From Clostridium sp. C2-6-12 (GTDB lineage Bacteria > Bacillota > Clostridia > Clostridiales > Clostridiaceae), in assembly GCF_009928485.1 (NCBI RefSeq), contig NZ_JAABNP010000014.1, forward strand, positions 62,001 to 126,000: a DNA stretch of 64,000 bases. The letters are read 5' to 3'. Within the stretch, counting starts at the first letter, position 1; each line of letters starts with the position of its first letter. The notes under the pieces are model-generated. The model had not been told where the DNA came from. It saw only the letters and a program-made list of their open reading frames with translations, and did not search any database. Positions 7,978-17,290 of the stretch are shown here, one piece after another. The position numbers were made by a program, and so were the translations under genes.

Positions 7978-9678
7978 ATGATAAAAGGTATAAAGCTAAA
8001 AATATTGTTACCATTAATATCACTTAGCTTGTTTTTTTTAGTATTTATGATAATGCAATTTAACTCTACAAGTACTAATTTAAAAAAAGTACGGGAGATG
8101 AATAATAAGTACTTTTATACAAGCACTAAAGCTGATGAACTAAAATTAGATGTTGTACAGGTTCAGCAATGGCTTACAGACATAAGTGCAACAAGAGGAG
8201 CAAAAGGATTTGATGATGGATTCGATGAAGCAGAAAATTTTGCTAAGGGTGTAGAGCGTGTTTTGGGTGAGCTTAAAGAAAAAAATCCAGAAAGTGCAAG
8301 TGAATTAGATAACATACAAAAAAGTTTTAAGCCTTATTATGAAACAGGAAAGAAAATGGCACAAGCTTACATAGATGGTGGTCCTGAAAAAGGAAATTTA
8401 TCTATGGATGAATTTGATTCTACTGCAGAAAAGATTAATGAGGAAGTTGATAAATTTAATGAAGTAGCTTCAAAAAATATTGAAACTTCTATAAATAGTA
8501 TTGAAAATGATATAAGAAATACAATAATTTTAATAGGAATATCTGTTTTAGCCTTAGTAATAATATTTGTTTTAACTTGGAGATATATTTCTAAAAATAT
8601 TGTTACACCAATAACTACAATACTCTCAAAACTTAATGAAATGTCTAATAATGGCGGAGATTTGACTCAAAGAATAGATTTTTATAGCAATGACGAAATT
8701 GGTGAAATGGCAAAAAGCTTTAATCTAATGCAGGATGCTTTTAGGCAGATTATCCATGTTGTTATTAATGAATCAAGAAATGTTGAAAATAAAGTTGAAA
8801 AGACTAATGAAAATATAGATAAGTTATCTGAATTAATTGAAGGAGTTTATGCTACAACGGAAGAATTATCAAGTGGTATGGAAGAAACTGCTGCGTCAAC
8901 AGAAGAGATGAGTAATACTACGTCTTTAATTAACTTAGATATAAAAGGAATTGCAGAAAAAGCAAAAAAAGAAGCTGAAAACTCTAAGCTAATTAAAAAT
9001 AGAGCTAACGAACTTAAAAATAAAGCAGTTTATTCTATGGAAAATGCCAAGAAGATTAATTCACAAACTCAAAGTAAGTTGTTAGAAGCTATTGAAAAAT
9101 CTAAAGAAGTAGAAAAGATAAAGGTTTTATCAGAAGCTATTTTAGAAATTGCATCTCAAACAAATTTATTAGCATTAAATGCATCAATAGAGGCACAAAG
9201 AGCAGGAGAAGCAGGAAAAGGCTTTTCAGTTGTAGCAGAAGAAATTAGAAAACTTGCAGAAGATTCTAAAAATACTGTATCAGAAATAAGTAATATTAGT
9301 AATGTTGTTATGGGAATAGTAGAAAATTTGGTTTCTACTTCTCAAGATATGATTAAATTTATTAATGTGGATGTAATAAATGATTATGAGATGATTGTTA
9401 AAACTGGTGAGCAGTATAGTGAGGATGCATCCATGGTTTATGATATGACAACAGAATTTAGCAATAAATCTAATAAGACGCTAGAGGCTATGATTAGAGT
9501 TGTTGATGCAGTAAAGCAAATAAATGATTCAAATAGTGATTTGGCTGATGGAACCAATAATATTGCAGAAAATATGAATACAATATCTGAAAGTTCAGGA
9601 AATGTTGTTGAATTAATTAAGGAAGTTAGTGTAAGTACCAATAAGCTGGTTGGAATGGTTAATAATTTTAAAGTATAA
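7978..9678 (+). CDS. Methyl-accepting chemotaxis protein
   Basis: A 566-residue transmembrane chemoreceptor. It has a membrane segment at about 8-27, an external helical sensing domain of about 150 residues, a second membrane segment at about 182-202, a HAMP linker, and a signalling domain with the hairpin tip [20 protein letters not shown]. The tip carries Gln where the usual sequence is EAARAGE, a mild departure. It would relay an external signal to CheA/CheW; the ligand is not predictable. The start has an AAGAAGGGAATG ribosome site. The gene is monocistronic, with a terminator at 9725. Confidence 0.93.
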   Translation: MIKGIKLKILLPLISLSLFFLVFMIMQFNSTSTNLKKVREMNNKYFYTSTKADELKLDVVQVQQWLTDISATRGAKGFDDGFDEAENFAKGVERVLGELKEKNPESASELDNIQKSFKPYYETGKKMAQAYIDGGPEKGNLSMDEFDSTAEKINEEVDKFNEVASKNIETSINSIENDIRNTIILIGISVLALVIIFVLTWRYISKNIVTPITTILSKLNEMSNNGGDLTQRIDFYSNDEIGEMAKSFNLMQDAFRQIIHVVINESRNVENKVEKTNENIDKLSELIEGVYATTEELSSGMEETAASTEEMSNTTSLINLDIKGIAEKAKKEAENSKLIKNRANELKNKAVYSMENAKKINSQTQSKLLEAIEKSKEVEKIKVLSEAILEIASQTNLLALNASIEAQRAGEAGKGFSVVAEEIRKLAEDSKNTVSEISNISNVVMGIVENLVSTSQDMIKFINVDVINDYEMIVKTGEQYSEDASMVYDMTTEFSNKSNKTLEAMIRVVDAVKQINDSNSDLADGTNNIAENMNTISESSGNVVELIKEVSVSTNKLVGMVNNFKV

Positions 9679-9724
9679 CCATAGCCTTAAAAATTCTGTG
9701 ACATATATATGGAGTATTAAATTT

Positions 9725-9754
9725 AGGAGCTGTGCAATTGCAACAGCTCCTTTT
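9725..9754 (+). terminator. Terminator of the first chemoreceptor gene
   Basis: AGGAGCTGT (9725-9733) and AACAGCTCCT form a stem around GCAATTGC, followed by a run of T. Confidence 0.75.
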
Positions 9755-9937
9755 GCAGTTATTAAAACTTTACTTAAATATATATGTCCCATAAAATTTT
9801 ATTCATCAAAATTAAATTTCTATAAAAGTAGATTTTACAGCCCGTTTGACGTAGTGCTCAAAGATTTTTAGATGAAAATATTTTAATAACAGAAGGTTCA
9901 GATGGACGTATATTTTTCATTATATGCATGTTACAAT

Positions 9938-11512
9938 TTAAATTAATTTAGCAGTTAGTATCCAAACAAATTTATTCATTTGTTGGAAGGTTACAATGAA
10001 ACCTTCAGCTTCAAATAATTTTTTTAAGAATTTACAAGTTGAATAAAATTCTGTCTCAAGATCATGAGCTAGAGCTAGGAAGTTCTTACTATAGCTATCT
10101 TTTATTATAGATTCTCTACTTTCAATAGAATCATACATGGTATCTGTTATTATTATAGTTCCATTCTTCTTGAGTTTGCTTTTTAGTAACTTAATTGACT
10201 CTTCTTTTTCAGAGTCTGTAAGATGGTGAAAGGCATAACTGCTAATAATAGCATCAATACTATTATCATCAATAGGTAAGGATAAAAATGTTCCTGGCAG
10301 GAAGGGTATTAAGGGTGCTTTTTTTAAAGCAATATTACGCATCTTAGCATTTGGCTCAATACCTATAACATTATAACCAGCCTTTGATACAGCTAAGGTT
10401 AAATTTCCAGTACCTGCACCAATATCAAGGATTTTAGCATCTTTAGATTTTGAAATATGCATAACAGTTTCATCTAATATTTCTGTATAATTTTTAAAAA
10501 CCTCTTCATACTCCCCGTTTTTATTATACACAGTTTCATCATAGTTATCTGCCCAATCATCAAATAGAGCATTAAAACGAAAATCAGATAACTTTATAGA
10601 AAAATCATATAAGTTTTGACTAAAATATCTATCACTCCTATCTGGTAAAATAACAACAATGTTACTTTTTATTTTTGTTTTATATGCCTGACGTATAGCA
10701 CCAGCTACAGCAGCACCAGAGGATGAACCAGCTAAAATGCCTTCTTTTTGTGATAAAAGACGTACAAAATACATAGATTCATCATCAGGTATCTTTTCAA
10801 CTTCATCTATATAATTTATATCAAAAATACTAGGAATGAAGTGATTTCCGATACCTTCTACCTTGTAAGTACCTTCTTCACCACCACCTAATATGGAACC
10901 CATTGGATCACTTAAAACTATTTTTATATCAGGATTTTTTTCTTTGAGATATGACGCAATTCCAACAATTGTTCCACCAGAACCAGCCCCAGCAACTAAA
11001 ATATCAATTTTACCATCTAATGCATCATAAATTTCTTTACCAGTCTTTATATTTGCAGTTACATTAGCAGGGTTATCAAATTGCTTTGGAACAAATGAGT
11101 TTGGAATTTGTTTTGCTAATGCATTGGCTTTTGCTACTGCACCTTCAATTCCTTCTGAAGCGGGAGTTATTATGAGTTCTGCCCCAAGAGCTTTCATCAA
11201 AATTTGTTTTTCAATAGAAAATTTTTCCGGAATGACAATTATTAAATGATATCCTTTTTCCAAAGCAGCCATGGCAAGACCAATACCAGTATTACCAGCA
11301 CTTGCTTCTATAATTGTATAACCAGGCTTTAAAAGACCTTGTTTTTCAGCAGCATTTATAATTTCCATTCCTATTCTATCTTTAATACTCCCGCCCGGAT
11401 TTAAGTATTCCAGCTTAGCAAAGATATTTACATTATTATTTGGTGATATGTGGTTGAGCTTTAGCAATGGCGTATTTCCAATTAAATCTCTAATATCATT
11501 AATATAATTCAT
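9938..11512 (-). CDS. Fusion: O-acetylserine-dependent cystathionine/cysteine synthase + YrrT-like methyltransferase
   Basis: A 524-residue two-domain protein. Residues 1 to about 310 are a PLP enzyme of the cysteine synthase/cystathionine beta-synthase family, with PGGSIKDR carrying the PLP lysine (K44), SAGNTG near 75 and GSSSGAA near 270. After a short linker, residues about 320-524 are a class I SAM methyltransferase (DIGAGTGN near 375). Its features match Bacillus YrrT: FDDWADNYDETV at the start, SSYAFHHLTD, and AEGFIVTFQQMNKFVWI at the end. In B. subtilis, yrrT and mccA are neighbours in the methionine-to-cysteine operon; here they appear as one protein. A role in recycling homocysteine or SAM products to cysteine is inferred. 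The ATG at 11512 has AAGGAG 8 nt upstream. Confidence 0.85.
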   Translation of the reverse strand: MNYINDIRDLIGNTPLLKLNHISPNNNVNIFAKLEYLNPGGSIKDRIGMEIINAAEKQGLLKPGYTIIEASAGNTGIGLAMAALEKGYHLIIVIPEKFSIEKQILMKALGAELIITPASEGIEGAVAKANALAKQIPNSFVPKQFDNPANVTANIKTGKEIYDALDGKIDILVAGAGSGGTIVGIASYLKEKNPDIKIVLSDPMGSILGGGEEGTYKVEGIGNHFIPSIFDINYIDEVEKIPDDESMYFVRLLSQKEGILAGSSSGAAVAGAIRQAYKTKIKSNIVVILPDRSDRYFSQNLYDFSIKLSDFRFNALFDDWADNYDETVYNKNGEYEEVFKNYTEILDETVMHISKSKDAKILDIGAGTGNLTLAVSKAGYNVIGIEPNAKMRNIALKKAPLIPFLPGTFLSLPIDDNSIDAIISSYAFHHLTDSEKEESIKLLKSKLKKNGTIIITDTMYDSIESRESIIKDSYSKNFLALAHDLETEFYSTCKFLKKLFEAEGFIVTFQQMNKFVWILTAKLI

Positions 11513-11528
11513 TAATATCACTCCTTAC

Positions 11529-11570
11529 CTATAAAGTACCTGCATGTACTGATTTGGAATAAAAATTCAT
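11529..11570 (-). pseudogene. 13-codon ORF resembling the N-terminus of a gamma-family trans-sulfuration enzyme
   Basis: Minus-strand ATG at 11570 with a strong AGGAGGCGATCTTT ribosome site encodes MNFYSKSVHAGTL, then stops 16 bp before the fusion gene's start. The SVHAGTL signature is typical of the first residues of cystathionine gamma-lyase/synthase proteins such as MccB. It may be the stump of a deleted mccB. A leader peptide is the alternative. Confidence 0.4.
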
Positions 11571-12293
11571 AAAGATCGCCTCCTAAACTTATAATTGTGA
11601 TAATTCATAGTTGTCCGATATTTGCTGTTGATTATGGGAATGAGCTCACAATAAATTCAAAGCTTAATAAATATATATTTTAAAATCTACTAAACATGTA
11701 TGATTAATAGAATATGCAGTTATAATATGAATGTTACTAGACTACTTCATTATTTATATTTAGCCATGTGAAAATCTAGGTGTTAATTTATATCAATATT
11801 TATAATTAAAGCTTGATTAGATAACTAGTGCTATAAGAATTAATTCCACATACAAATGAAGTATGAAACTTTGAGTTGTTAAAACTTAACAAATTCAAAA
11901 TGGTGAAAAATGAATATCCAGCTGGAACGTTTATTTTTCATCATTAATTATTCTTCAATTCATATTATTTAACAGTCTTTGACTAATACATAAAGTTTAT
12001 ATACAATTAATTTAGCTTATATTTAAGAGTTAGTTATTGAATATACAGATAAAGAAAAAGTTCAATTGAAATTTAAAAATAAGCTGCGAAATATATTAGG
12101 AGATAAGATCTTAATGGAGTAGGTTATAGGTAATGTAATTTTAAATGATCTAAAATTTACTATAAAACAATAAATTGCCTAAATAAAAATTTAATGGAGT
12201 TTTAATACCAATGGATATATTATATTAATTATAATACTGTAAATTTAAGAAGGATGAGAGCGGCAAGTTTTATTATAAATTGATAGGTGATGT
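11571..12293. other. 723-bp intergenic region without a clear gene
   Basis: This AT-rich stretch separates two divergent transcripts. I see a TATAAT at 12230-12235 that may serve yqeC, with no convincing -35 box. A frame from about 12029 to 12121 reads like the tail of a coding sequence (ending NILGDKILME) but has no start or ribosome site. No S-box, T-box or other riboswitch motif was recognised ahead of the fusion gene. Confidence 0.5.
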
Positions 12294-13100
12294 ATGAAAA
12301 TTTTTGAGTTTTGTAATGGAGAAGTAAAAGAAAGACAATTAATTATAGATGCATTAAAAATAGATACTAATAAAAAGCATATAATTTCCTTTGTTGGAGG
12401 GGGAGGCAAAACCAGCTTAATATATGAATTAGGAAAAGAATTAAGCAGAGAAGGGAAGAAGGTAATAGTAACAACTACTACTCGTATGTTTATGCCTGAA
12501 AATAAAGTAATACTTACAGGAAAAAGAGAGGATATTATAAGGTTATTACATAGTGAAAATATGATTACAGCTGGAATGGTAGATCATGAAGAAAAGGTAA
12601 AAGTTCAATCTAATGAATTGAAAGCAGAAAGTACATCTTATAATATGGAAAGAAATAAAATTAAAATAATGGGATTACCTGAGGAGATAGCTGAAACTTT
12701 AATAGATTTAGCTGATTTTGTGCTTGTTGAAGCTGATGGTTCAAGAAGATTACCGTTAAAAATGCCAGCAGAGCATGAACCTGTAATACTCAAGGGAAGC
12801 AACATGGTTGTTGGAGTATGTGGAATTGATGCAATAGGAAAGACAATTAAAGAAACTTGCCATAGACCTAATATAGTGTCAGAGTTTTTAGAAACAATGG
12901 AAGAGCATATTATAAATGAAAGTGATGTTGCTAAAATATTATTAAGCCATAAAGGTCAAAGAAAAAATGTAAATTGTGATTATAAGGTTATTGTAAATAA
13001 AGTAGATAACGAGGAAAGACTTGAGATAGGAAAAAAAATCTTTCATGAAATTTCTAGATTAGGTGGAGAGGGATTGGTACTAACAACTTTTAAGTCTTAA
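12294..13100 (+). CDS. yqeC: Selenium-dependent hydroxylase accessory protein YqeC
   Basis: A 268-residue P-loop protein. FVGGGGKTS (about residues 34-42) is the nucleotide-binding loop, TTTTRMF follows as the switch-like motif, and LVEADGSRRLPLK is the conserved centre of the YqeC family. YqeC occurs with orphan SelD and YqeB in genomes that make a molybdenum hydroxylase with a labile selenium ligand, where it is thought to help mature that enzyme. The adjacent yqeB, the nearby selD and yedF and the hydroxylase genes at 30.8-34.3 kb fit this. The biochemical step is not established. Confidence 0.9.
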   Translation: MKIFEFCNGEVKERQLIIDALKIDTNKKHIISFVGGGGKTSLIYELGKELSREGKKVIVTTTTRMFMPENKVILTGKREDIIRLLHSENMITAGMVDHEEKVKVQSNELKAESTSYNMERNKIKIMGLPEEIAETLIDLADFVLVEADGSRRLPLKMPAEHEPVILKGSNMVVGVCGIDAIGKTIKETCHRPNIVSEFLETMEEHIINESDVAKILLSHKGQRKNVNCDYKVIVNKVDNEERLEIGKKIFHEISRLGGEGLVLTTFKS

Positions 13101-13176
13101 AGTCTAATATGTGCTATATAAAAATAAGAAAAATTCAGATTAATAATGAATACCAATTATGTTAAGGAGTTTACAT

Positions 13177-13968
13177 ATGATAATATTAATAAAAGGTGCA
13201 GGAGATTTAGCAACAGGAGTTGCTCACAGATTAAAAAAATGTGGTTTTAATATAGTAATGACAGAAATTTCAGAGCCAACTACAGTTAGGAGAACAGTAG
13301 CTTTTTCCCAAGCTGTATATGATAAAGAAATAGAAGTAGAAGGAATTAAAGCCGTGTTGGTTCAAGGAAAACAGGATATATATAAGACCATAGAAGAAGG
13401 TAATATTCCAGTAATAGTAGATAAAAAAGCTGAAATTATTGAGCAAATTAAACCTGATGTAGTAGTTGATGCAATAATAGCTAAGAGAAATTTAGGTACT
13501 AAAATTAATGATGCTGAAATTGTAATTGCCCTTGGCCCAGGATTTACTGCAGGAGTTGACTGTCACTGTGTTATTGAAACCAAAAGAGGTCATTACTTAG
13601 GAAAGGCAATATATAGTGGAGGAGCAATACCTAATACAGGTGTACCAGGAGCTATTGGAGGTTATACAACTGAGAGACTAATAAGGGCAACTTGCGATGG
13701 AATAATTTCACCTGTATCAAAAATAGGGGATTATGTGAGAAAAGGGGATATAGTTGCTTATGTAGATGAAGCTCCAATATACGCTGAAATAGATGGAATA
13801 GTTAGAGGAATGCTTCAAGAGGGAATTAAGGTATTCAAAGGAATGAAAAGTGGAGATATAGATCCAAGATGCGAAAAGGATCATTGTTTTACTGTTTCAG
13901 ATAAGGCGCGTTCTATTGGTGGTGGTGTTTTGGAGGCTATTTTATATTTAAATAACATGAGAAAATAA
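13177..13968 (+). CDS. yqeB: Selenium-dependent molybdenum hydroxylase maturation protein YqeB
   Basis: About 263 residues. The N-terminus LIKGAGDLATGVAHRL is a Rossmann-type loop, the middle has ALGPGFTAGVDCHCVIET with the conserved Cys-His-Cys, and a lipoyl/biotinyl-like barrel around ISPVSKIGDYVRKGDIVAYV follows. This matches the EF2563/YqeB family linked to selenium insertion in molybdenum hydroxylases. The start at 13177 is set by AAGGAG 7 nt before it; an in-frame ATG 18 nt upstream would put that site inside the gene. It follows yqeC by 76 bp and is 32 bp ahead of the double-cubane reductase gene. Confidence 0.9.
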   Translation: MIILIKGAGDLATGVAHRLKKCGFNIVMTEISEPTTVRRTVAFSQAVYDKEIEVEGIKAVLVQGKQDIYKTIEEGNIPVIVDKKAEIIEQIKPDVVVDAIIAKRNLGTKINDAEIVIALGPGFTAGVDCHCVIETKRGHYLGKAIYSGGAIPNTGVPGAIGGYTTERLIRATCDGIISPVSKIGDYVRKGDIVAYVDEAPIYAEIDGIVRGMLQEGIKVFKGMKSGDIDPRCEKDHCFTVSDKARSIGGGVLEAILYLNNMRK

Positions 13969-14000
13969 ATAGATTTATACAAAGATGTAAGGAGAAAAGT

Positions 14001-15152
14001 ATGGAATTACAAAAGAATTTACCAGAGATATTTGATGAATTTGCTGAAGGCAGAAGAAATGCCTTTATTAAAGCCAAAGAGCTTAAAGATAAGGATATAC
14101 CACTAATAGGAGTTTTTTGTACCTATTTCCCTCAAGAGATAGCATTAGCTATGGGAGCTGCAACAGTTTCTCTTTGTGCTACATCTGATGAAACAATTGC
14201 TGATGCAGAACAAGATCTTCCACGTAATTTATGCCCATTAATTAAATCAAGTTATGGTTTTGCTAAAACTGATAAATGTCCTTTCTTTTTCTTTTCTGAT
14301 TTAATTGTTGGTGAAACAACGTGTGATGGAAAAAAGAAAATGTATGAGTATCTTTCAGATTATAAACCTGTACATGTTATGGAGCTTCCAAATTCCCAAA
14401 GTGAAGGGGGACTTAAATTATGGAAAGAGGAAATTATCAAATTAAAAGCAACTTTAGAAGAAATGTTTGGTGTAGAAATAAGCGAAGATCATATAAGAAA
14501 GGCTATCAAAGTAAAAAATAATGAACGTAGAGCCTTAAAGAAATTTTATGAACTTGGTAAGAAGGAACCTGTTGCAATGCTTGGGCAAGACATATTTAAA
14601 GTTATAAATGGGACAACCTTTAGCTTTGATAAAGAAGAAATCCCCAAACAAATGGATGAACTTATTGAAAAGATTAATTCTGAATACGAAGTAGAAAAGA
14701 AATATGAAGCCAAACCACGTATATTAATTACAGGATGTCCTATTGGCGGTGCTGCTGAAAAAGTTATAAAGGCAATCGAAGATAATGGTGCATATGTAGT
14801 TGCTTTTGAAAATTGCAGTGTTGCAAAAGCTGTTGATGAATTAGTAGATGAAGAAAATCCAGATGTTTATGATGCACTTTCACGTAAATATTTATCAATT
14901 GGATGTTCGTGTATGAGTCCTAACCCTAATAGAATTAAATTACTTAATAAAATGATGGATGAATATAAGGTGGATGCTGTTGTTGATGTAATATTAACGG
15001 CTTGTCATACATATAATGTGGAAACTTTATCAATAAAAAGATTTGTAAATAATGATAAGAATAAACCTTATATGAGTGTTGAAACTGATTTTTCTACAAA
15101 TGATATAGGTCAATTAAATACAAGAATGGCTGCATTTATAGAAATGCTTTAA
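14001..15152 (+). CDS. Double-cubane-cluster anaerobic reductase (DCCP, YjiM-like)
   Basis: A 383-residue member of the 2-hydroxyacyl-CoA dehydratase / BcrC-HgdB family, in the YjiM-like branch whose members bind an [8Fe-9S] double-cubane cluster. Conserved Cys are visible in GVFCTYFP, RNLCPLIK, TDKCPFFFF, TGCPIGG and IGCSCMSPN. Such proteins take low-potential electrons from an ATP-hydrolysing activator and reduce small molecules; the natural substrate is not known. The activator is encoded at 15965, beyond one opposing gene. The tight spacing after yqeB places it in the selenium-maturation operon. A general role in acyl-CoA dehydration is less likely because no CoA-transferase or second subunit is nearby. 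Confidence 0.85.
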   Translation: MELQKNLPEIFDEFAEGRRNAFIKAKELKDKDIPLIGVFCTYFPQEIALAMGAATVSLCATSDETIADAEQDLPRNLCPLIKSSYGFAKTDKCPFFFFSDLIVGETTCDGKKKMYEYLSDYKPVHVMELPNSQSEGGLKLWKEEIIKLKATLEEMFGVEISEDHIRKAIKVKNNERRALKKFYELGKKEPVAMLGQDIFKVINGTTFSFDKEEIPKQMDELIEKINSEYEVEKKYEAKPRILITGCPIGGAAEKVIKAIEDNGAYVVAFENCSVAKAVDELVDEENPDVYDALSRKYLSIGCSCMSPNPNRIKLLNKMMDEYKVDAVVDVILTACHTYNVETLSIKRFVNNDKNKPYMSVETDFSTNDIGQLNTRMAAFIEML

Positions 15153-15169
15153 ATATAATAAATGAAAAT

Positions 15170-15211
15170 AAAAGTGAGAGATTTAAGAATAAATACAGTC
15201 TCTCACTTTTT
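15170..15211. terminator. Bidirectional terminator between convergent genes
   Basis: AAAAGTGAGAGA and TCTCTCACTTTT form a 12-bp stem with A and T runs on both sides, suited to both the DCCP gene and the opposing gene at 15315. Confidence 0.8.
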
Positions 15212-15314
15212 GCATTCTATTTAAGGAATCTATTAAATAGCAGTTCTTGCTATAGGATTTACTTATATTAAAGATCTGCTATATATTATGTAAAAATATA
15301 TTAAAGTTTATCTT

Positions 15315-15719
15315 CTAAAAAGTGAAATTTTCAGAAGGTTCACCAGATAACAAATTAGTGTAAGAAGCTTCACCATGTTGAAGATAAAAAACTTCAAAAA
15401 TTGGATTGTCAGCTGTTTCGTATCCTTTTTTAACTAAAGGTGCATTATCTATAACAAGTTGTTTTTCCTTTAAATCATTTGTAAATTCGATTTTTCCGCT
15501 CATTCTAACTGTTATGTAATCTGGAGTAGTTACTATAAATTCAATGTATGGATTTTCTTTAAGCTGAGCATAAGCTTTTTTTACATTAGCAGTAGTAAAG
15601 TAAAACTTACCATCTCTTATTAAATGAATATGTTGTGGTCTGCCATGAGGTATATTATTTTCAGAAGTTGCCACTATACCTACATTATTTTTTTCTAAAA
15701 AGTTAATTATTTTTTCCAT
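15315..15719 (-). CDS. Pyridoxamine 5'-phosphate oxidase-like flavoprotein
   Basis: A 134-residue split beta-barrel protein of the PNPOx-like/FMN-binding superfamily. Markers are VATSENNIPHGRPQH near the start, FYFTTANVKKAYAQL in the flavin phosphate region, and YITVRMSGKIEF as a central strand. Small clostridial members bind FMN, F420 or heme; no specific reaction can be assigned. AAAGGAG precedes the ATG. It is transcribed against its neighbours and splits the DCCP gene from its activator. The upstream gap has repeated AATTTAATT tracts of unknown role. Confidence 0.8.
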   Translation of the reverse strand: MEKIINFLEKNNVGIVATSENNIPHGRPQHIHLIRDGKFYFTTANVKKAYAQLKENPYIEFIVTTPDYITVRMSGKIEFTNDLKEKQLVIDNAPLVKKGYETADNPIFEVFYLQHGEASYTNLLSGEPSENFTF

Positions 15720-15964
15720 CTTAAAAATCTCCTTTTATAATTATATTATTTATAAATGCTTCTGTGAAATTAAGTTTAATTTAACTCAAAAATATAAAAT
15801 TAAATTTAATTCAATTAAATTGTGTTTTAACTATATCATACTCAGAAATAAGTTGCAATATATTTTTGTTAATCAACTAAAATTTTCCATGGTATATCTT
15901 TTTGTAAGAATTTAGTTTATTATAATTTGTATATAAATAAACATAGAAAACAAGGTGAAAAATA

Positions 15965-16732
15965 ATGAGTAAATATACTTTAGGAATAGATTCAGGATCA
16001 ACAACTACAAAGGGAGTCCTGTTTGATGGTAGTACAATTATAAAGAAAATAATTTTAAAAACTTCTGCAAAACCAAAAGAAAGTATATACAAAATTTATA
16101 ATGAATTATATTCAAATGATGTAAAATATACAATAACTACAGGGTATGGAAGAGCTTTACTTGAAGAAGCTGATAAAGCTATAACAGAAATAACGTGTCA
16201 TGCCCAAGGAGCTGCTTTTCTTAATCCTACTATTAGAGGGGTTATAGATATAGGAGGACAGGATTCTAAAGTTATTTTATTAGATAATTCTTTAAATGTT
16301 GTTGATTTTCTAATGAATGATAAATGTGCAGCTGGAACTGGTAGATTTGTTGATGTTATGATGAGGACTTTAGAAGAAGATGTGGCAAATATAGATGAGT
16401 TTGTGAAAGATAGAAATCCTGTAAGCATATCCAGCATGTGCACTGTATTTGCAGAAAGTGAAATTATAAGCCTTCTTGCAAAAGATGTTCATAGAGGTGA
16501 TATTGCTTTTGGAATAATTCATTCAATTTGCAAAAGAACAGCTAATTTTGCACAAAGATTAAATTTACATGGAGATATATTTTTTAGTGGTGGACTTGCT
16601 CAATCTGAAAGTTTTAGGCAAACCCTTGAAAGCTATCTCAATAGAAAAGTATTAACTAATGACTTATGCCAATATGTGGGCGCAATTGGTGCAGCTGTTG
16701 TTGGATATAGAAAAATTGGTGAGTTTAAATAA
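15965..16732 (+). CDS. ATP-dependent activator of the double-cubane reductase (YjiL/HgdC-type ASKHA ATPase)
   Basis: A 255-residue ASKHA-fold ATPase. The phosphate-binding strand is LGIDSGSTTTKGVL (about 5-18) and the second is GVIDIGGQDSK. Two Cys, in NDKCAAGTGRF and SSMCTVFAESE, are the usual ligands of the single [4Fe-4S] cluster that bridges the homodimer. ATP hydrolysis drives one-electron transfer from ferredoxin or flavodoxin to the double-cubane partner (14001). SGGLAQS and GAIGAA near the end are the adenosine and dimer-contact motifs. It begins a run of same-strand genes leading to yedF. Confidence 0.88.
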   Translation: MSKYTLGIDSGSTTTKGVLFDGSTIIKKIILKTSAKPKESIYKIYNELYSNDVKYTITTGYGRALLEEADKAITEITCHAQGAAFLNPTIRGVIDIGGQDSKVILLDNSLNVVDFLMNDKCAAGTGRFVDVMMRTLEEDVANIDEFVKDRNPVSISSMCTVFAESEIISLLAKDVHRGDIAFGIIHSICKRTANFAQRLNLHGDIFFSGGLAQSESFRQTLESYLNRKVLTNDLCQYVGAIGAAVVGYRKIGEFK

Positions 16733-16768
16733 TTAGGATTAATATTATTTTATGCAAGGGGTTATAGA

Positions 16769-17215
16769 ATGAACTGTAAAATGTGTGATATGCAAAAAAA
16801 CATTAAGGAAGATCCATATTTTATTATGGAACTTGAAACAGGATATGTGATTTTAGGATGGTTTCAGAGGTTCAAGGGCTATACGGTTTTTAATTGTAAA
16901 GAGCATGGTCCTGAATTACATAATTTAGAACGCTCTTTTAAAATCAAACATCTTGAAGAAATGTCTATTGTAGCAGAGGCTATTTATAATGTATTTAAAC
17001 CTGATAAGATGAACTATGAACTACTTGGAAATGGATGTCAGCATATTCATTGGCATTTATATCCGAGAGTAAAAGGTGATACTCCAATAATTAGCTCTGT
17101 ATATCAATTGTCAAATGAAGAATTGTTTGATGAATCTACAAGACCAAATGAAGAGCAGAGAAAAGAACTGAAAGAAAAGATTAAAAATGAAATTGTACGC
17201 CTATGTTCAAAATAA
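16769..17215 (+). CDS. HIT family nucleotide hydrolase/transferase
   Basis: A 148-residue HIT-fold protein. The HxHxH-type histidine triad appears as QHIHWHLYPR (about residues 90-99), and a CxxC pair (CKMCDMQ) at the N-terminus resembles the zinc site of many HIT proteins. Family members cleave dinucleoside polyphosphates or nucleoside phosphoramidates. It lies 36 bp after the activator gene and 75 bp before yedF, so co-transcription is likely. No selenium role is known for it. Confidence 0.83.
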   Translation: MNCKMCDMQKNIKEDPYFIMELETGYVILGWFQRFKGYTVFNCKEHGPELHNLERSFKIKHLEEMSIVAEAIYNVFKPDKMNYELLGNGCQHIHWHLYPRVKGDTPIISSVYQLSNEELFDESTRPNEEQRKELKEKIKNEIVRLCSK

Positions 17216-17290
17216 AAATCAAGTAAATAATTGAATGGTAGTTAATATTCTTAAATTAAAACAAAAGAGTACAGAAAGGAAGTAGATGAA

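Noticed and set aside
9650..9871. Plus-strand ORF of 73 codons after the first chemoreceptor gene
   Set aside because: It overlaps the end of the chemoreceptor gene in another frame, runs through the terminator hairpin and has no ribosome site or family features.
9846..9937. Short frame reading AQRFLDENILITEGSDGRIF
   Set aside because: It has no start codon or ribosome site and no recognisable family; possibly a fragment, but too short to support.
11571..11700. S-box or T-box riboswitch before the sulfur amino acid fusion gene
   Set aside because: Expected for this pathway, but the conserved core sequences are absent; only a short ORF is seen.
12029..12121. Open frame ending NILGDKILME in the yqeC upstream gap
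   Set aside because: No ATG, GTG or TTG with a ribosome site leads it. It may be a gene remnant, but I could not identify a parent family.
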